This document shows, piece by piece, positions 33,915-43,909 of a stretch of DNA of 64,000 nucleotides (positions within the stretch are counted from its first letter, which is position 1; each line of letters starts with the position of its first letter). This DNA is from Anaerolineae bacterium (lineage in GTDB: Bacteria; Chloroflexota; Anaerolineae; Anaerolineales; Villigracilaceae): the NCBI GenBank assembly GCA_021324435.1, contig JAJPIZ010000006.1, forward strand, positions 1-64,000. The letters run 5' to 3'. The translations under genes were made by a program, and so were the position numbers. Under the pieces are notes generated by a model. That model saw nothing but the letters and a program-made list of their open reading frames with translations. It made no database searches and was not told the origin of the DNA.

Positions 33915-35183
33915 ATGGAAGAACCGATTTCACAGGAACAACCTTTACCCGTGGAGAAATCCCATCAACGGAACGGAAGTAATCCTTTTGCATCGCTCCG
34001 CCATCGGAACTTTCAACTGTACTTTGGCGGTCAACTGGTTTCCAATGCCGGCACATGGATGCAGATCATCGCGCAGGGCTGGTTGGTTTATGAACTCACT
34101 CGTTCCGAGCTGGCGCTGGGCATCGTCGGATTCGCATCCGCCATCCCGAGCCTGCTGGTCTCACCGTGGGGAGGCGTGTTGGTAGATCGAGTCCCGAAAC
34201 GCAGTCTATTGATCCTGACCCAAAGCGGCGCCATGTTGTTAGCATTCATCCTGGCCGCGCTGACCTTTACACACACCGTGCAGGCCTGGCATATTGTCCT
34301 GCTTGCCGCAGGGCTGGGCGTGGTCAATTCGTTCGATGCGCCTGCGCGTCAGGCCTTTGTGGTGGAAATGGTCGGGCGCGAAGATTTGCCCAATGCGATC
34401 GCGTTAAATTCTTTGATGTTCAACAGCGCTCGCGTCGTTGGGCCCGCCTTGGGCGGCCTCCTCCTCGCGGCCATCGGCGCGGCCTGGTGCTTCACCATCA
34501 ACGGCCTGTCGTTTTTGGCTGTGATCTTCGGGCTATGGGCCATGCAACTCCCGCCGCATGAAGCGAGACTTCAATCTGAATCGGTATTGGGGCAGTTGAT
34601 TGGCGGAGTAAAATACGTTTCCGGGGAAGTGGAATTGCGGGGTTTGATCCTGCTCTCCCTGATCTTCAGCATCTTCGGCATTTCCTATTCCACTGTGCTC
34701 CCCGCCTTTGTGGATCATGTCTTGAAACAGGGCGCGGCCGCGTATGGGTGGATCAACGCCGCGACCGGGGTTGGCGCAGTGACCGGGGCGTTCGTGATCG
34801 CCAATCATCACAGCTCGCGTTGGCGCGGCTCCTGGCTATTTCGGGCAACGATCGCTTTCCCGGTCATTCTAATTGTGTTTGCGTTCAACCCTTTCTTTCC
34901 GCTCAGTTTAATTCTCGCGGTGGGCTTGGGCATTGGTTTTATGGTGACGTTCACGATGATTAACACGTTGCTCCAGACCCGCGTAGAAGATCATCTGCGC
35001 GGCCGGGTGATGGGACTCTACACCCTGACCTTCTTCGGCTTTTCGCCGTTTGGCAATCTGGCAGTCGGCGCGCTCTCTGAACACATCGGGCTGAGTTATG
35101 CCATGACCTTGTTTGCTTCGATTGGGTTGGTTTTGTCCGCGATCATCTGGTGGAAAGCGCCACAGTTGAAGCGATTGCCGTGA
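33915..35183 (+). CDS. Major facilitator superfamily exporter
   Basis: A 422-residue MFS transporter with about 12 TM helices, of the enterobactin-exporter-like (EntS / MFS_3) type: [52 protein letters not shown], and the late [29 protein letters not shown]. Substrate is unknown. The track start at 33780 overlaps the opposite gene; the ATG at 33915 ([10 protein letters not shown]) gives a 30-residue hydrophilic N-terminus before the first helix. TACAAT (33877-33882) lies 32 nt upstream. Confidence 0.88.
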   Translation: MEEPISQEQPLPVEKSHQRNGSNPFASLRHRNFQLYFGGQLVSNAGTWMQIIAQGWLVYELTRSELALGIVGFASAIPSLLVSPWGGVLVDRVPKRSLLILTQSGAMLLAFILAALTFTHTVQAWHIVLLAAGLGVVNSFDAPARQAFVVEMVGREDLPNAIALNSLMFNSARVVGPALGGLLLAAIGAAWCFTINGLSFLAVIFGLWAMQLPPHEARLQSESVLGQLIGGVKYVSGEVELRGLILLSLIFSIFGISYSTVLPAFVDHVLKQGAAAYGWINAATGVGAVTGAFVIANHHSSRWRGSWLFRATIAFPVILIVFAFNPFFPLSLILAVGLGIGFMVTFTMINTLLQTRVEDHLRGRVMGLYTLTFFGFSPFGNLAVGALSEHIGLSYAMTLFASIGLVLSAIIWWKAPQLKRLP

Positions 35184-35220
35184 TATTTTTTTTGAAAGCT
35201 CTTGTCTATGATATCAAAAT

Positions 35221-35253
35221 AAAAGAGGAGCCGGAACTTCCGGCTCCTCTTTT
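35221..35253. terminator. Bidirectional terminator between convergent genes
   Basis: AAAAGAGGAGCCGGAA-C-TTCCGGCTCCTCTTTT, a near-perfect palindrome with A/T runs on both sides, between the MFS gene (plus) and the fibronectin-type gene (minus). Confidence 0.9.
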
Positions 35254-35287
35254 GTGCTTGGATGGCGGACTATAGTCGAGTAAATTG

Positions 35288-37237
35288 TTATGGTTTATGA
35301 AAACTATCCACTGCAGACCATGCACTGGGCCCAAAATAGGGATTAAGAGTGATCACACGCCAGTAATATATACCATTTGGCAAGCCTCCTCCGCCAGTAA
35401 ATTGAGACGTTGTCACCGTAGTATTTATGAGCAATATGCCAAACGTTGGAGACGTTGAAACTTGAATTGCATAGCTAGAGGCACCGGGGACATCGTTCCA
35501 GTCATATGGGGGCGAGAAGGAACCCCCGCCATACGTTACTAACGCTGGAGCGTCGACTGCTGTACGGAAGCTAACGGTCGGTGACCAATTACTGCACTCA
35601 GATGACGTGTTGCAAGCCTGCACATGCCAGTAATATTTTGTTGCGGAACTAAGAGGGGCACCTGGGGTGAATTGGGGATCGTATTGATTAGTGGCACTGC
35701 TGTCATTAATAACAGTTGAGACAAACGAGCCGTCTGGATTCGTTGCTGTGCTAGTACTAACCTCGATTGTATAGTTGCTAAAAGTTGTACCAAAGGGCAA
35801 ACCTGAAACACTCCAACGGAAGGTTGGCGTATCAGTCTTTATGAGGATGGAAACTGGAGATTTGGGCATAGGTATGCCCGGAGGATTCGCAGTATCTATT
35901 GTCCAAACATCAGACCAACGGCTCGGAGCATAAGGGCCGCTCGTAATCCGAACGCGCCAATAAAGTGTCAAGTTGCTTGGCAGAGAATTTTTAGGGGTAA
36001 ACGGATTTGGAGACACACTGTTAACAATCAAATTACTAAAATGGGAGTCTTTTGCCACTTGAAGGTTATAGTAACCGCAAGGAGAGATGTTCGGATCTGT
36101 CCAGGTAAATGTTGGCCGATTGTAGGTAAGCGAAGTTGAATTTGGGGGTGTGTTCAAGGTAACGGGATAGCAAGCAAATCGCAGGACGAAAATACTTGAC
36201 CAGTTACTGTAGAAATTATCTCCACCAAAGTGGTTGTACGCGCGTACGCGCCAGTAATAAGTGGTCGCTGCATCCAATGCGCTTCCTGGGTCGGGTACAT
36301 CAAAATAGGAAGTACCTGTGGTGGTGTCAATCACCTGTGATGTTACAGTCGTGTCGTCAATGCAGGTAGGTGGCGCACAAATTATGCTGAGCGGGTCCAT
36401 TCCAGCAAAAGTGCTATCTGTGGTAATTTGAACTTCATAGTAATCAAATGTGGTTGCAGAGGGGATATTGGATGCCTGCCACGTCAAACGCGGTGTATAA
36501 TCGTCGGTCAGTTTTCCATTTCCAGGGTAAATCAGCACAGGCGCAGTAGGTTGAAGGGCGGTTTTTGAGATGGTAAAGTATTTTCCAACCGGGCCAGGTG
36601 CCCAATCGCTTGGACCGTATGCACTGCTCAATGTCCGCACCCGCCAGTAAAGAGTTGTATTGGCAGGTAAATCTGCTGTGGGCGTGTATTGGGTAGCCGT
36701 GTATGGGAGTGTGGTGTTCAATATTACAGCGCTAAAGGCAGTAGTCGTTGATACTTGTAGGTTATAGCCGGTGGCGTTTAGAACCGAAGTCCATTTGAAT
36801 GTTGGCCGGTTGTTTTGCAGGACAGTGGAATCTGGTGGGTCGGTCATAGTCGGCGGTGTGACCGCGGTTCGGAATGTGAATGTAATTGACCAGCCGGATG
36901 CGTTGGACATATTGTCATAAGCCTGAACATGCCAGTAATATGTCTTGGCAGGGTCAAGTGCGACACCTACTGTATATGTATTTCCAGGGAAGCCGTAATT
37001 GGAATCAATGATATAGGCCCCGAAGCTCGGATCTGTAGCAACTTCTATATCATAGGTACCACCGATGCCTGCAGTGTTGGTCCATTGTAGAGTTGGTGTG
37101 TAGTCCGTTGTCAGTCCGCCATTTGCGGGTGACACTGCCCCTGGCTTTGCAGGAACAGTGAGGGGCGCTTTACTCGAGGCACCCACTGTCACTAGCAGGA
37201 TGACAAAAGACAAAATCAAAATCTTGAGAGTTTTCAT
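35288..37237 (-). CDS. Secreted protein of fibronectin type III-like repeats
   Basis: A 649-residue protein with a signal peptide (MKTLKILILSFVILLVTVGA) and then only about six to seven beta-sandwich repeats of the fibronectin type III kind. Each repeat has a P.(F/L).W segment (PTLQWTN, PTFKWTS, PRLTWQA, PTFTWTD, PTFRWSV) and a (T/L)YYWRV/HV segment. No enzyme domain or anchor is recognised, so it may be a secreted or surface adhesin-like or carbohydrate-associated protein. The gene is clearly AT-richer than its neighbours. It lies between convergent and divergent partners, alone in its transcription unit. Confidence 0.78.
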   Translation of the reverse strand: MKTLKILILSFVILLVTVGASSKAPLTVPAKPGAVSPANGGLTTDYTPTLQWTNTAGIGGTYDIEVATDPSFGAYIIDSNYGFPGNTYTVGVALDPAKTYYWHVQAYDNMSNASGWSITFTFRTAVTPPTMTDPPDSTVLQNNRPTFKWTSVLNATGYNLQVSTTTAFSAVILNTTLPYTATQYTPTADLPANTTLYWRVRTLSSAYGPSDWAPGPVGKYFTISKTALQPTAPVLIYPGNGKLTDDYTPRLTWQASNIPSATTFDYYEVQITTDSTFAGMDPLSIICAPPTCIDDTTVTSQVIDTTTGTSYFDVPDPGSALDAATTYYWRVRAYNHFGGDNFYSNWSSIFVLRFACYPVTLNTPPNSTSLTYNRPTFTWTDPNISPCGYYNLQVAKDSHFSNLIVNSVSPNPFTPKNSLPSNLTLYWRVRITSGPYAPSRWSDVWTIDTANPPGIPMPKSPVSILIKTDTPTFRWSVSGLPFGTTFSNYTIEVSTSTATNPDGSFVSTVINDSSATNQYDPQFTPGAPLSSATKYYWHVQACNTSSECSNWSPTVSFRTAVDAPALVTYGGGSFSPPYDWNDVPGASSYAIQVSTSPTFGILLINTTVTTSQFTGGGGLPNGIYYWRVITLNPYFGPSAWSAVDSFHKP

Positions 37238-37410
37238 GTTTTAACCTTTCCAGAATAGTAGTGCCCTTACTGAGAAATCGGATTAAAAATACACGATAAT
37301 CTGCATCCAGTCAATGCCGGGTGTAGGAAATTGGGGTGGTTCGTTATCAAAATCGTTTTTCTGCAGTAGATTTACCAGCGGCGAAAGTTTCGAGTTAGAA
37401 TGTAGTTCAT

Positions 37411-38922
37411 ATGAATAAGATGAAGTGCGGCAGATTCATTTTCCTGACCCTTGCGATTTTGCTTTCGGCCTGTGTTCCAGCGGGAAATCCACCATCTGGA
37501 ACACAGGCCATACCACAGGTCCCGACCGGAACGGCGACGATTTTAGATGTGAAGGTGGACTCGTCCGCGTCTCAATCTCGACTTGCAGATGCGCGCCCAA
37601 ATATCATTGTCATCCTGACCGATGATCAACCTTTCCAAACTGTGGATTACATGCCGACGGTTCGAAAAGTGCTGGCCGCCCGAGGGGTGGATTTTACAAA
37701 CGGATTCGTGACCACGCCGCTTTGTTGCCCAAGCCGCGTCAGTATTTTAACCGGTGAATATGTCCACAACCATCAGGTCTACACCGACCGGATGCCGCTG
37801 GGGGGCGCTCCGAAGTTCAAAGATGCTTCTTCGGTCGCTGTGTGGTTGCATAGCGCCGGATATCGCACGGCCTATTATGGAAAATACTTGAACAACTATG
37901 AAGACTTGACGCCGTTGGGATATGTGCCGCCGGGCTGGGATGATTGGGGCGCTTTCCTGAGCAAAAATCTTGTTGGCGTGAACGAAAACGAGAACTCGCC
38001 CAAACTGCAGTATTACTTCAACTTCAGCCTTTCTGAAAATGGAACGCCCGTCGAATATCCAAAATCCAAGGCGAATTTCAGCGCGGACGTGGTGACTCAA
38101 AAAGCAGTGGACTTCATCGCGACCACGCGTGACCAACCTTTCCTGCTGTTTGTGGGTTATTACAACCCGCATTCTCCCTACATTTCTGCGCCGCGGCATC
38201 AGAATACTTTTCGCAATCCTTCCGAATGGATTCCATATCGTCCTCCCGATTTCAACGAAAAGAATGTGAACGACAAGCCCGAATATGTCCAGGCGCTGGA
38301 TGCTTTCTCACCTGATGAAATTGACATCACCTACAAGCAGATTCTGCGTTCCCTGCTTTCAGTGGACGACGGCGTCGCTTCGATCTTGAACGCGCTGGAT
38401 AAAACCGGATTGCGGCAAAAGACAATTATCGTTTATCTTTCCGATAATGGCTTGACTGTCGGCGATCATCGCTTTGGATTTGCAAAGAACTGTCCGTACG
38501 AAGCATGTGTGAAGGTTCCGTTCATTATTTATGCGCCGGGATATTACGCCCCGCGCGTGGATACACACCTGGTCGCCAATATTGACTTGGCTCCTACATT
38601 CGCCGACCTGGCTGGCGTTTCGATTCCTTCGAGCGTGAATGGCATGAGCCTCGTGCCGTTGCTCAAGAACGCCGATGCACCCTGGCGGGACGAGATTTTG
38701 TTCGAGCATTGGCCGACTGAAGAAGGGGTTGGCTCGACCATCCCGGAGTTTTATTCGATTCGCACACCGGACTGGAAATACACCGAATATTCCACAGGCG
38801 AGCACGAGTTGTACGACCTGAAAAACGATCCTTATGAGTTGAACAATCTTGCCGGGCAATGGATGTACAGAGATATACAGGCCGATCTTGCCAAACGTCT
38901 GGCTGAGTTGAAAAAGAAATAA
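37411..38922 (+). CDS. Sulfatase family lipoprotein
   Basis: A 503-residue type I sulfatase. Signal peptide with lipobox LLSAC (Cys about 21). The catalytic motif is CCPSR (about 105), in which the second Cys would be converted to formylglycine; metal ligands come from NIIVILTDDQ (about 65-73) and LSDNGLTVGDH. The layout resembles N-acetylglucosamine-6-sulfatases; a formylglycine-generating enzyme is not in the window. It should remove sulfate from extracellular glycans. TAGAAT (37396-37401) ends 9 nt before the ATG; no ribosome binding site is evident. Confidence 0.9.
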   Translation: MNKMKCGRFIFLTLAILLSACVPAGNPPSGTQAIPQVPTGTATILDVKVDSSASQSRLADARPNIIVILTDDQPFQTVDYMPTVRKVLAARGVDFTNGFVTTPLCCPSRVSILTGEYVHNHQVYTDRMPLGGAPKFKDASSVAVWLHSAGYRTAYYGKYLNNYEDLTPLGYVPPGWDDWGAFLSKNLVGVNENENSPKLQYYFNFSLSENGTPVEYPKSKANFSADVVTQKAVDFIATTRDQPFLLFVGYYNPHSPYISAPRHQNTFRNPSEWIPYRPPDFNEKNVNDKPEYVQALDAFSPDEIDITYKQILRSLLSVDDGVASILNALDKTGLRQKTIIVYLSDNGLTVGDHRFGFAKNCPYEACVKVPFIIYAPGYYAPRVDTHLVANIDLAPTFADLAGVSIPSSVNGMSLVPLLKNADAPWRDEILFEHWPTEEGVGSTIPEFYSIRTPDWKYTEYSTGEHELYDLKNDPYELNNLAGQWMYRDIQADLAKRLAELKKK

Positions 38923-38938
38923 GTTTGTCTTCAAAAAG

Positions 38939-38964
38939 AAATGACGGCCATGGGTCGTCATTTC
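38939..38964. terminator. Bidirectional terminator between sulfatase and gyrA
   Basis: GAAATGACG-GCCATGGGT-CGTCATTTC with CTCATTTTATTT on the plus side and TTTTTG on the minus side. It serves the convergent sulfatase and gyrase genes. Confidence 0.75.
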
Positions 38965-38970
38965 CTCATT

Positions 38971-41559
38971 TTATTTCTTTTTGCTTTTCTTCTTCACGGA
39001 TTTTGTTGCCTTCTTGCCCGCGGTTTTCTTCGCAGGAGTCTTCTTCGGCGCGGACTTCTTACCTTTTACTTCTTTCTTTGCCCTTGCGGGTTTTGCATTG
39101 ACCTTTGCGATTGGTAGAAACTTTTCCACAGCCCAGCCGATCGTCACCGCCACCACTTCCTCGCCCGGTTTGACCTCGACGACTTCATCGCCGCGTGAAG
39201 CGGCACGCTTGCGGATCGCGGCCGCGTCCAGCCGCGCGGACTTGGCCGCGCCTTTGCTCAAATGAATCGTGGCGGTGTGAGTCGCTTTGTCAATCGCGAT
39301 GCCCGCAATCTTGACTTTATCCGGTAGGCTCCAGGCTGTAACGCCTTTACCATAGCGCCCCTGAACGGGGAATTCTTTTTGCTCCAAACGCTTGGCGTGT
39401 CCGTTCGATGTGACGAGCAAGACCTCGCCATCGGTCGGCAGGATTTCCGCGCCGACTACTTCATCATTGTTCTCCAGTTTGATTCCGTTCACGCCCGCCG
39501 CGACGAGGCCCATCGGGCGCACATCGTCTTCTTTGAATCGAATCGCCATGCCGAGCGCGGTCACAAGCAAAATATCTTTCTTCCTGCCATCCGTGAGACT
39601 GACCGAGACGAGCCGGTCACCTTCGTTGATCTTGACCAGCGTAAATGTTTGTGAGGAGGGCCCCGGCAATTCACTGACGAGACTCTTCTTGACCATGCCG
39701 AAGCGCGTCGTGGTCAGCACACAGGCCTCTTCAGGGAGGTCCGTTTTGCGGGCAGGCAGGGCAAACACGGCCGCGAGCGAATCGGTCTCCGAAAGCGGCG
39801 AGACTTTGTAATACATCGAGCCTTGACTCAACTTCTCTGCTTCCGGGATGATCTGCGCCGCGACGGCCGCGGCTTTGCCTAACTTGGTGACAAAATAAAT
39901 CGTGTCTGTCGCGGAGGCCTTGACCAAAAAGCGCGGCGCGTCGTTGCCGGAATGTCGCGGCGGCTTGTCATCATGCGTGCGCGCCACCAGCCCGTCGGCG
40001 GTCACGCCAATCCACACCGTTTGTTCGGGCAAGAGGTCGGTCGAGGTCAGCGCCTTGCGGCCCTTGGCCTCCTCCTTCATGCTCACGATCTGCGTGCGGC
40101 GTCGGTCACCGTAGGCTTCCTTCACTTTCAGCAATTCATCGGCCACCACGCCGCGCATCAACTTCGGCGATTTCAACAGCGCGGTCAACTCTTTGATCAG
40201 CGCGCTGACTTCTTTGTATTCGGTATCTATCTTTTTGCGTTCGAGCGCGGCCAGTCTTCGCAATTGCAAATCGAGAATGGCGGTGGCCTGTAGTTCCGTC
40301 AGCTTGAAGCGTTTCATTAGTTTTGCCCGCGCCGCTTCCACGTCCGGTGCGGAGCGAATGAGATTGATCACTTCATCCAGATTCTTCAACGCGACTAAAT
40401 ATCCCTCGAGGATATGCGCTCGCTGTTTGGCCTTTTCCAGATCGAATTCAGCGCGTCTTTTTATGACCGTCAGCCGGTGCTCGATATAGACGCGTAATGC
40501 CTGTTTGAGAGTTAACGTGCGCGGCTCGCCATCCACGAGGGCCAGCAGATTGATGCTGAATGTGGACTGCATGGGCGTGCGCCGATAGAGATCGTGCAGG
40601 ACGATGTTTGGATCGGCGTTCTTGGTGAGTTCGATGACGATGCGCATGCCCTGGCGGTCGGACTCGTCGCGTAGATCGGCCAGCCCATCGAGATGACCCT
40701 CGCGCGCAAGTTCTGCGATACGTTCGATCAAAGCGGATTTGTTGACCTGATACGGCAGTTCAGTGACGATGATGCGACTCTTGCCGCGTTCCATCTCCTC
40801 AATGTGGACTTTGGCCTGCACCGTCACGCGTCCGCGCCCGGACCCGTAGGCGGCCTCGATGTCCTCCTCGCCTTTCTCCTGCACGATGACTCCGCCGGTC
40901 GGAAAGTCCGGGCCTTTGACGAAGTTCATCAATTGATCCACGTCAATGTCATCGAGTTTCTCCCAGCGGTTGAGCATGTAGACCAGCGCGTCCACGATCT
41001 CGCCGAGGTTATGTGGCGGGATGGAAGTCGCCATGCCGACCGCGATGCCGGTCGCGCCGTTAACCAACAGATTCGGAATCGCCGAGGGAAGGACGCTTGG
41101 TTCAACAAGCGTGTCGTCGAAGTTGGGGAGGAAGTCAACGGTCTCTTTGTTGAGGTCCGCTAAAAGGTCAAGGGCCGCCGCGGTGAGGCGCGCCTCGGTG
41201 TAGCGCATCGCGGCCGGCGGATCGCCATCCACCGAACCAAAATTGCCCTGACCATCCACGAGCAGTGTGCGCATGGAAAAATCCTGCGCCATGCGCGCCA
41301 TGGCTTCGTACACGGCCGCGTCGCCATGCGGATGATATTTGCCAAGCACTTCGCCGACAATGCGAGCGGACTTTTTGTACGCCGTGTCGGAACGAATGCC
41401 CATGTCGTACATCGCATATAAAATGCGGCGATGTACAGGTTTGAGTCCATCGCGCGCATCGGGGAGGGCGCGCGCCACGATGGTGGACATGGCGTAATCG
41501 AGATACGCCTGTTGCATTTCGTTATCAATGTCTATTTTGCGAATGAGACCGAGTTCCAT
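38971..41559 (-). CDS. gyrA: DNA gyrase subunit A
   Basis: An 862-residue GyrA: cleaves and rejoins DNA and wraps it for negative supercoiling. Catalytic Tyr in AMRYTEARL (about 121). The quinolone region reads [19 protein letters not shown]: Ala replaces the usual Ser and Glu the usual Asp. The C-terminal beta-pinwheel starts at about 510; the GyrA box is degenerate (PVQGRYGKG for QRRGGKG). The last about 48 residues (from [11 protein letters not shown]) are Lys/Ala/Pro-rich and histone-H1-like. ParC is the alternative, but [20 protein letters not shown] and length favour GyrA. GGAG precedes the ATG. Confidence 0.9.
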   Translation of the reverse strand: MELGLIRKIDIDNEMQQAYLDYAMSTIVARALPDARDGLKPVHRRILYAMYDMGIRSDTAYKKSARIVGEVLGKYHPHGDAAVYEAMARMAQDFSMRTLLVDGQGNFGSVDGDPPAAMRYTEARLTAAALDLLADLNKETVDFLPNFDDTLVEPSVLPSAIPNLLVNGATGIAVGMATSIPPHNLGEIVDALVYMLNRWEKLDDIDVDQLMNFVKGPDFPTGGVIVQEKGEEDIEAAYGSGRGRVTVQAKVHIEEMERGKSRIIVTELPYQVNKSALIERIAELAREGHLDGLADLRDESDRQGMRIVIELTKNADPNIVLHDLYRRTPMQSTFSINLLALVDGEPRTLTLKQALRVYIEHRLTVIKRRAEFDLEKAKQRAHILEGYLVALKNLDEVINLIRSAPDVEAARAKLMKRFKLTELQATAILDLQLRRLAALERKKIDTEYKEVSALIKELTALLKSPKLMRGVVADELLKVKEAYGDRRRTQIVSMKEEAKGRKALTSTDLLPEQTVWIGVTADGLVARTHDDKPPRHSGNDAPRFLVKASATDTIYFVTKLGKAAAVAAQIIPEAEKLSQGSMYYKVSPLSETDSLAAVFALPARKTDLPEEACVLTTTRFGMVKKSLVSELPGPSSQTFTLVKINEGDRLVSVSLTDGRKKDILLVTALGMAIRFKEDDVRPMGLVAAGVNGIKLENNDEVVGAEILPTDGEVLLVTSNGHAKRLEQKEFPVQGRYGKGVTAWSLPDKVKIAGIAIDKATHTATIHLSKGAAKSARLDAAAIRKRAASRGDEVVEVKPGEEVVAVTIGWAVEKFLPIAKVNAKPARAKKEVKGKKSAPKKTPAKKTAGKKATKSVKKKSKKK

Positions 41560-41575
41560 GGGTTCTCCAAGAGCT

Positions 41576-41653
41576 TTTAACCACGAAGGGCACGAAGTGA
41601 CACGAAGGAAAAATTTTTAACTTTGTGTTCCTTCGTGTCCTTGGTGGTGAAAG
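41576..41653. repeat. Intergenic inverted repeat, 'accacgaaggacac' family
   Basis: TTTTAACCACGAAGGGCACGAAG is mirrored by TTCCTTCGTGTCCTTGGTGG. It lies between gyrA and the exporter genes. Confidence 0.75.
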
Positions 41654-41703
41654 AATGTTCTATTTTCGTGCCTATCTTACGGGGAAAGAAAGAAAGCGTC
41701 AAG

Positions 41704-41740
41704 TGAAAAGGTCCCTCGCCAAATTTCGACGAGGGACCTT
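41704..41740 (-). terminator. Terminator downstream of the ABC exporter genes
   Basis: AAGGTCCCTCG and CGAGGGACCTT, perfect 11-bp stem, followed on the minus strand by TTTTCAC. Confidence 0.75.
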
Positions 41741-41756
41741 ACGCTTTCAATTCTCA

Positions 41757-41853
41757 TTGCGAGGCGGTGTGCTCTCACCGTGGCAATCTCCTGTTTACAT
41801 GAAACCTTTGTCTATTTCAATACTTGAGATTGCTTCCCTTCGGTCGCAATGAC
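41757..41853. repeat. Dispersed palindrome, 'cattgcgaggcg...gcaatctc' family
   Basis: TCATTGCGAGGCGGTG...GGCAATCTC is mirrored by GAGATTGCTTCCC...GTCGCAATGACG. A partial relative is at 57047-57092. It lies between the terminator and the exporter's stop. Confidence 0.7.
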
Positions 41854-41854
41854 G

Positions 41855-43906
41855 TTATTTTGCAACGACCGCGGCTTTATCATCCCCGAAGGGGGCGGCC
41901 ACTTCTTCCTGTTTCTTGAACTGGCTCATGTACAGGTCGTAATAGAAACCCTGCTTCGCCAGCAGGTCGCTGTGCTTGCCGCGTTCGATGATTTGACCGT
42001 GATCGAGCACGAGGATCATATCTGCGTTGCGGATGGTGGACAGGCGATGCGCAATGACAAACGAGGTGCGTCCTTTGAGCAGTTGATCGAAGGCCTTCTG
42101 GATGAGACGCTCGGTTCTTGTATCTACCGAGGAGGTGGCTTCGTCCAGAATCAGCACGCGCGGATCTGCCAGCGCGGCGCGCGCGATCGAAAGCAATTGC
42201 CGCTGACCCTGACTCAAGCCCGAACCGCGTTCGCCGAGAACGGTCTGATATTTCTCAGGCAGGCGTTCGATGAACGAATCGGCGTTGGCCAGTTTGATGG
42301 CGGCCATCACTTCTTCGTCGGTAGCGGTTGGTTTGCCAAAGCGCACGTTTTCCATGACGGTGGCGCTGAACAGGAAGGTGTCTTGAAGCACGATGCCGAT
42401 TTGTCTTCGAATTGATTCGGCAGTTACATCGCGCACGTCAATGCCGTCAATCTTGACCGAACCTTCGGTGACGTCATAGAAGCGCGGCAGAAGATTGATG
42501 ATGGTGGTCTTGCCTGCGCCGGTGGGACCCACGATGGCAATCGTTTGTCCCGGCTCCGCGCTGAACGTGACCTGTTTCAGCACAGGCACACCGTCTTCAT
42601 ATTCGTGCGAGACGTTCGTGAACTCGACCTTGCCCTGAATCTGCGGCATGATCTTTGCATTAGGTTTATCGGTGACGGCAGGCTTTTCGTCGAGAATGCC
42701 GAAGATTCTTTCAGCGCCGGCCACGGCATTTTGAATGTTCGTCCACAAGACCGCGATCTGTTGAATCGGCTGGTTGAAGCGCTGGACATACGCGAGGAAG
42801 GTCACGACTAAACCGAGGGTTACCGTTGTTCCGAAAAGTGTTTGACCTTTGAGCAGATACCAGCCGCCCACACCGGTCACGATGGCGAGGCCAACATACG
42901 AGAAAGCTTCCAGCGTTGGGGCAAGGGCGGAAGTGTAGGCCACGGCGCGCACATTTGCATCGCGGTTGGCGGCATTGACTTCCTTGAACTGTTCGATGTT
43001 CTCATCGGCGCGGTTGAAGGCTTGAACTTCGCGCACCGCGGCAATTGACTCTTGAAGTTCCGCGTTGACGTTGCCGATCTCCTGCCGACTCTTTCTAAAC
43101 GCCTTGCGAGCCTGCTCGGAGAAGTACAGCGTGGCGAGGAACATGAGCGGCGAGACCGAAAGCGAGAGGAGCGCGAACGGCAGGTTGTTGATCAGCATGT
43201 TGTACGCGACCCACACCAGCAGGAGGATACCGCTGAACACGTTGACCAGCGCGAACGAGAAGGCCTGTTCGATGGCGGACGTATCATTGGTAATACGACT
43301 CATCAAGTCACCGGCTTCGTGTTCGGCGTAGTAACTCAACGAGAGTCGGTGCAGTTGCTCGAAGACCTCCACGCGCAGGACGCGCAGGACATGCTGGCCG
43401 GTCCACGACATGACGAAGAATGTCGCGCCCGTCAGAACGGAGCCGAGCACGAATAAAACGATCACGATCAAGATCAGACGCGTGAGACCTTCGACGCGTT
43501 GATCGTTGGTCGCGGTGGCCGGATCAGGAGTTTGGTATCCGCCAATATGAAACGCGGCATAAATGATCTTGCGCGAGGTAGACAGCATGGACGTGTCGGT
43601 CGAGGCGAGCCAACAGCTTGAAGTCGCTGTGTTGGTCTGTGATCCGTTTTGAGGTCCGAATGAGCCGAAGTTTCCAAACGCGGATTGACCGATGGGTACA
43701 AGGAAACAGTCCGTGGCCTGACCGGTCAATTCCGGAGTCGTCACCTGACTCCACGTTGCAACGACCACCATGAGGACGGCCACCAGGATCATGTACCAGA
43801 AGCGGCCAAAGTACGCGCCGAGGCGCATGAGCGTTTCACTCAGCTTGCGCGGCTTGAGGGATTCTTGATTGAGAATGTTGCCAAAGCGGCCGGGACCACC
43901 CATCAT
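41855..43906 (-). CDS. ABC exporter half-transporter, consensus-ATPase subunit
   Basis: A 683-residue multidrug-type ABC half-transporter with six TM helices (about 35-380) and an ATPase domain (from about 430). Walker A GPTGAGKTT, Walker B VLILDEATSS with the catalytic Glu, H-loop IAHRLST. Its signature is altered (LSQGQ for LSGGQ). Its partner upstream has the opposite pattern, so together they form one active and one degenerate ATP site, as in BmrCD/LmrCD-type heterodimers. Residues about 60-130 make an extra extracytoplasmic loop. It starts 3 bp after the partner's stop. Confidence 0.92.
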   Translation of the reverse strand: MMGGPGRFGNILNQESLKPRKLSETLMRLGAYFGRFWYMILVAVLMVVVATWSQVTTPELTGQATDCFLVPIGQSAFGNFGSFGPQNGSQTNTATSSCWLASTDTSMLSTSRKIIYAAFHIGGYQTPDPATATNDQRVEGLTRLILIVIVLFVLGSVLTGATFFVMSWTGQHVLRVLRVEVFEQLHRLSLSYYAEHEAGDLMSRITNDTSAIEQAFSFALVNVFSGILLLVWVAYNMLINNLPFALLSLSVSPLMFLATLYFSEQARKAFRKSRQEIGNVNAELQESIAAVREVQAFNRADENIEQFKEVNAANRDANVRAVAYTSALAPTLEAFSYVGLAIVTGVGGWYLLKGQTLFGTTVTLGLVVTFLAYVQRFNQPIQQIAVLWTNIQNAVAGAERIFGILDEKPAVTDKPNAKIMPQIQGKVEFTNVSHEYEDGVPVLKQVTFSAEPGQTIAIVGPTGAGKTTIINLLPRFYDVTEGSVKIDGIDVRDVTAESIRRQIGIVLQDTFLFSATVMENVRFGKPTATDEEVMAAIKLANADSFIERLPEKYQTVLGERGSGLSQGQRQLLSIARAALADPRVLILDEATSSVDTRTERLIQKAFDQLLKGRTSFVIAHRLSTIRNADMILVLDHGQIIERGKHSDLLAKQGFYYDLYMSQFKKQEEVAAPFGDDKAAVVAK

Positions 43907-43909
43907 TGG

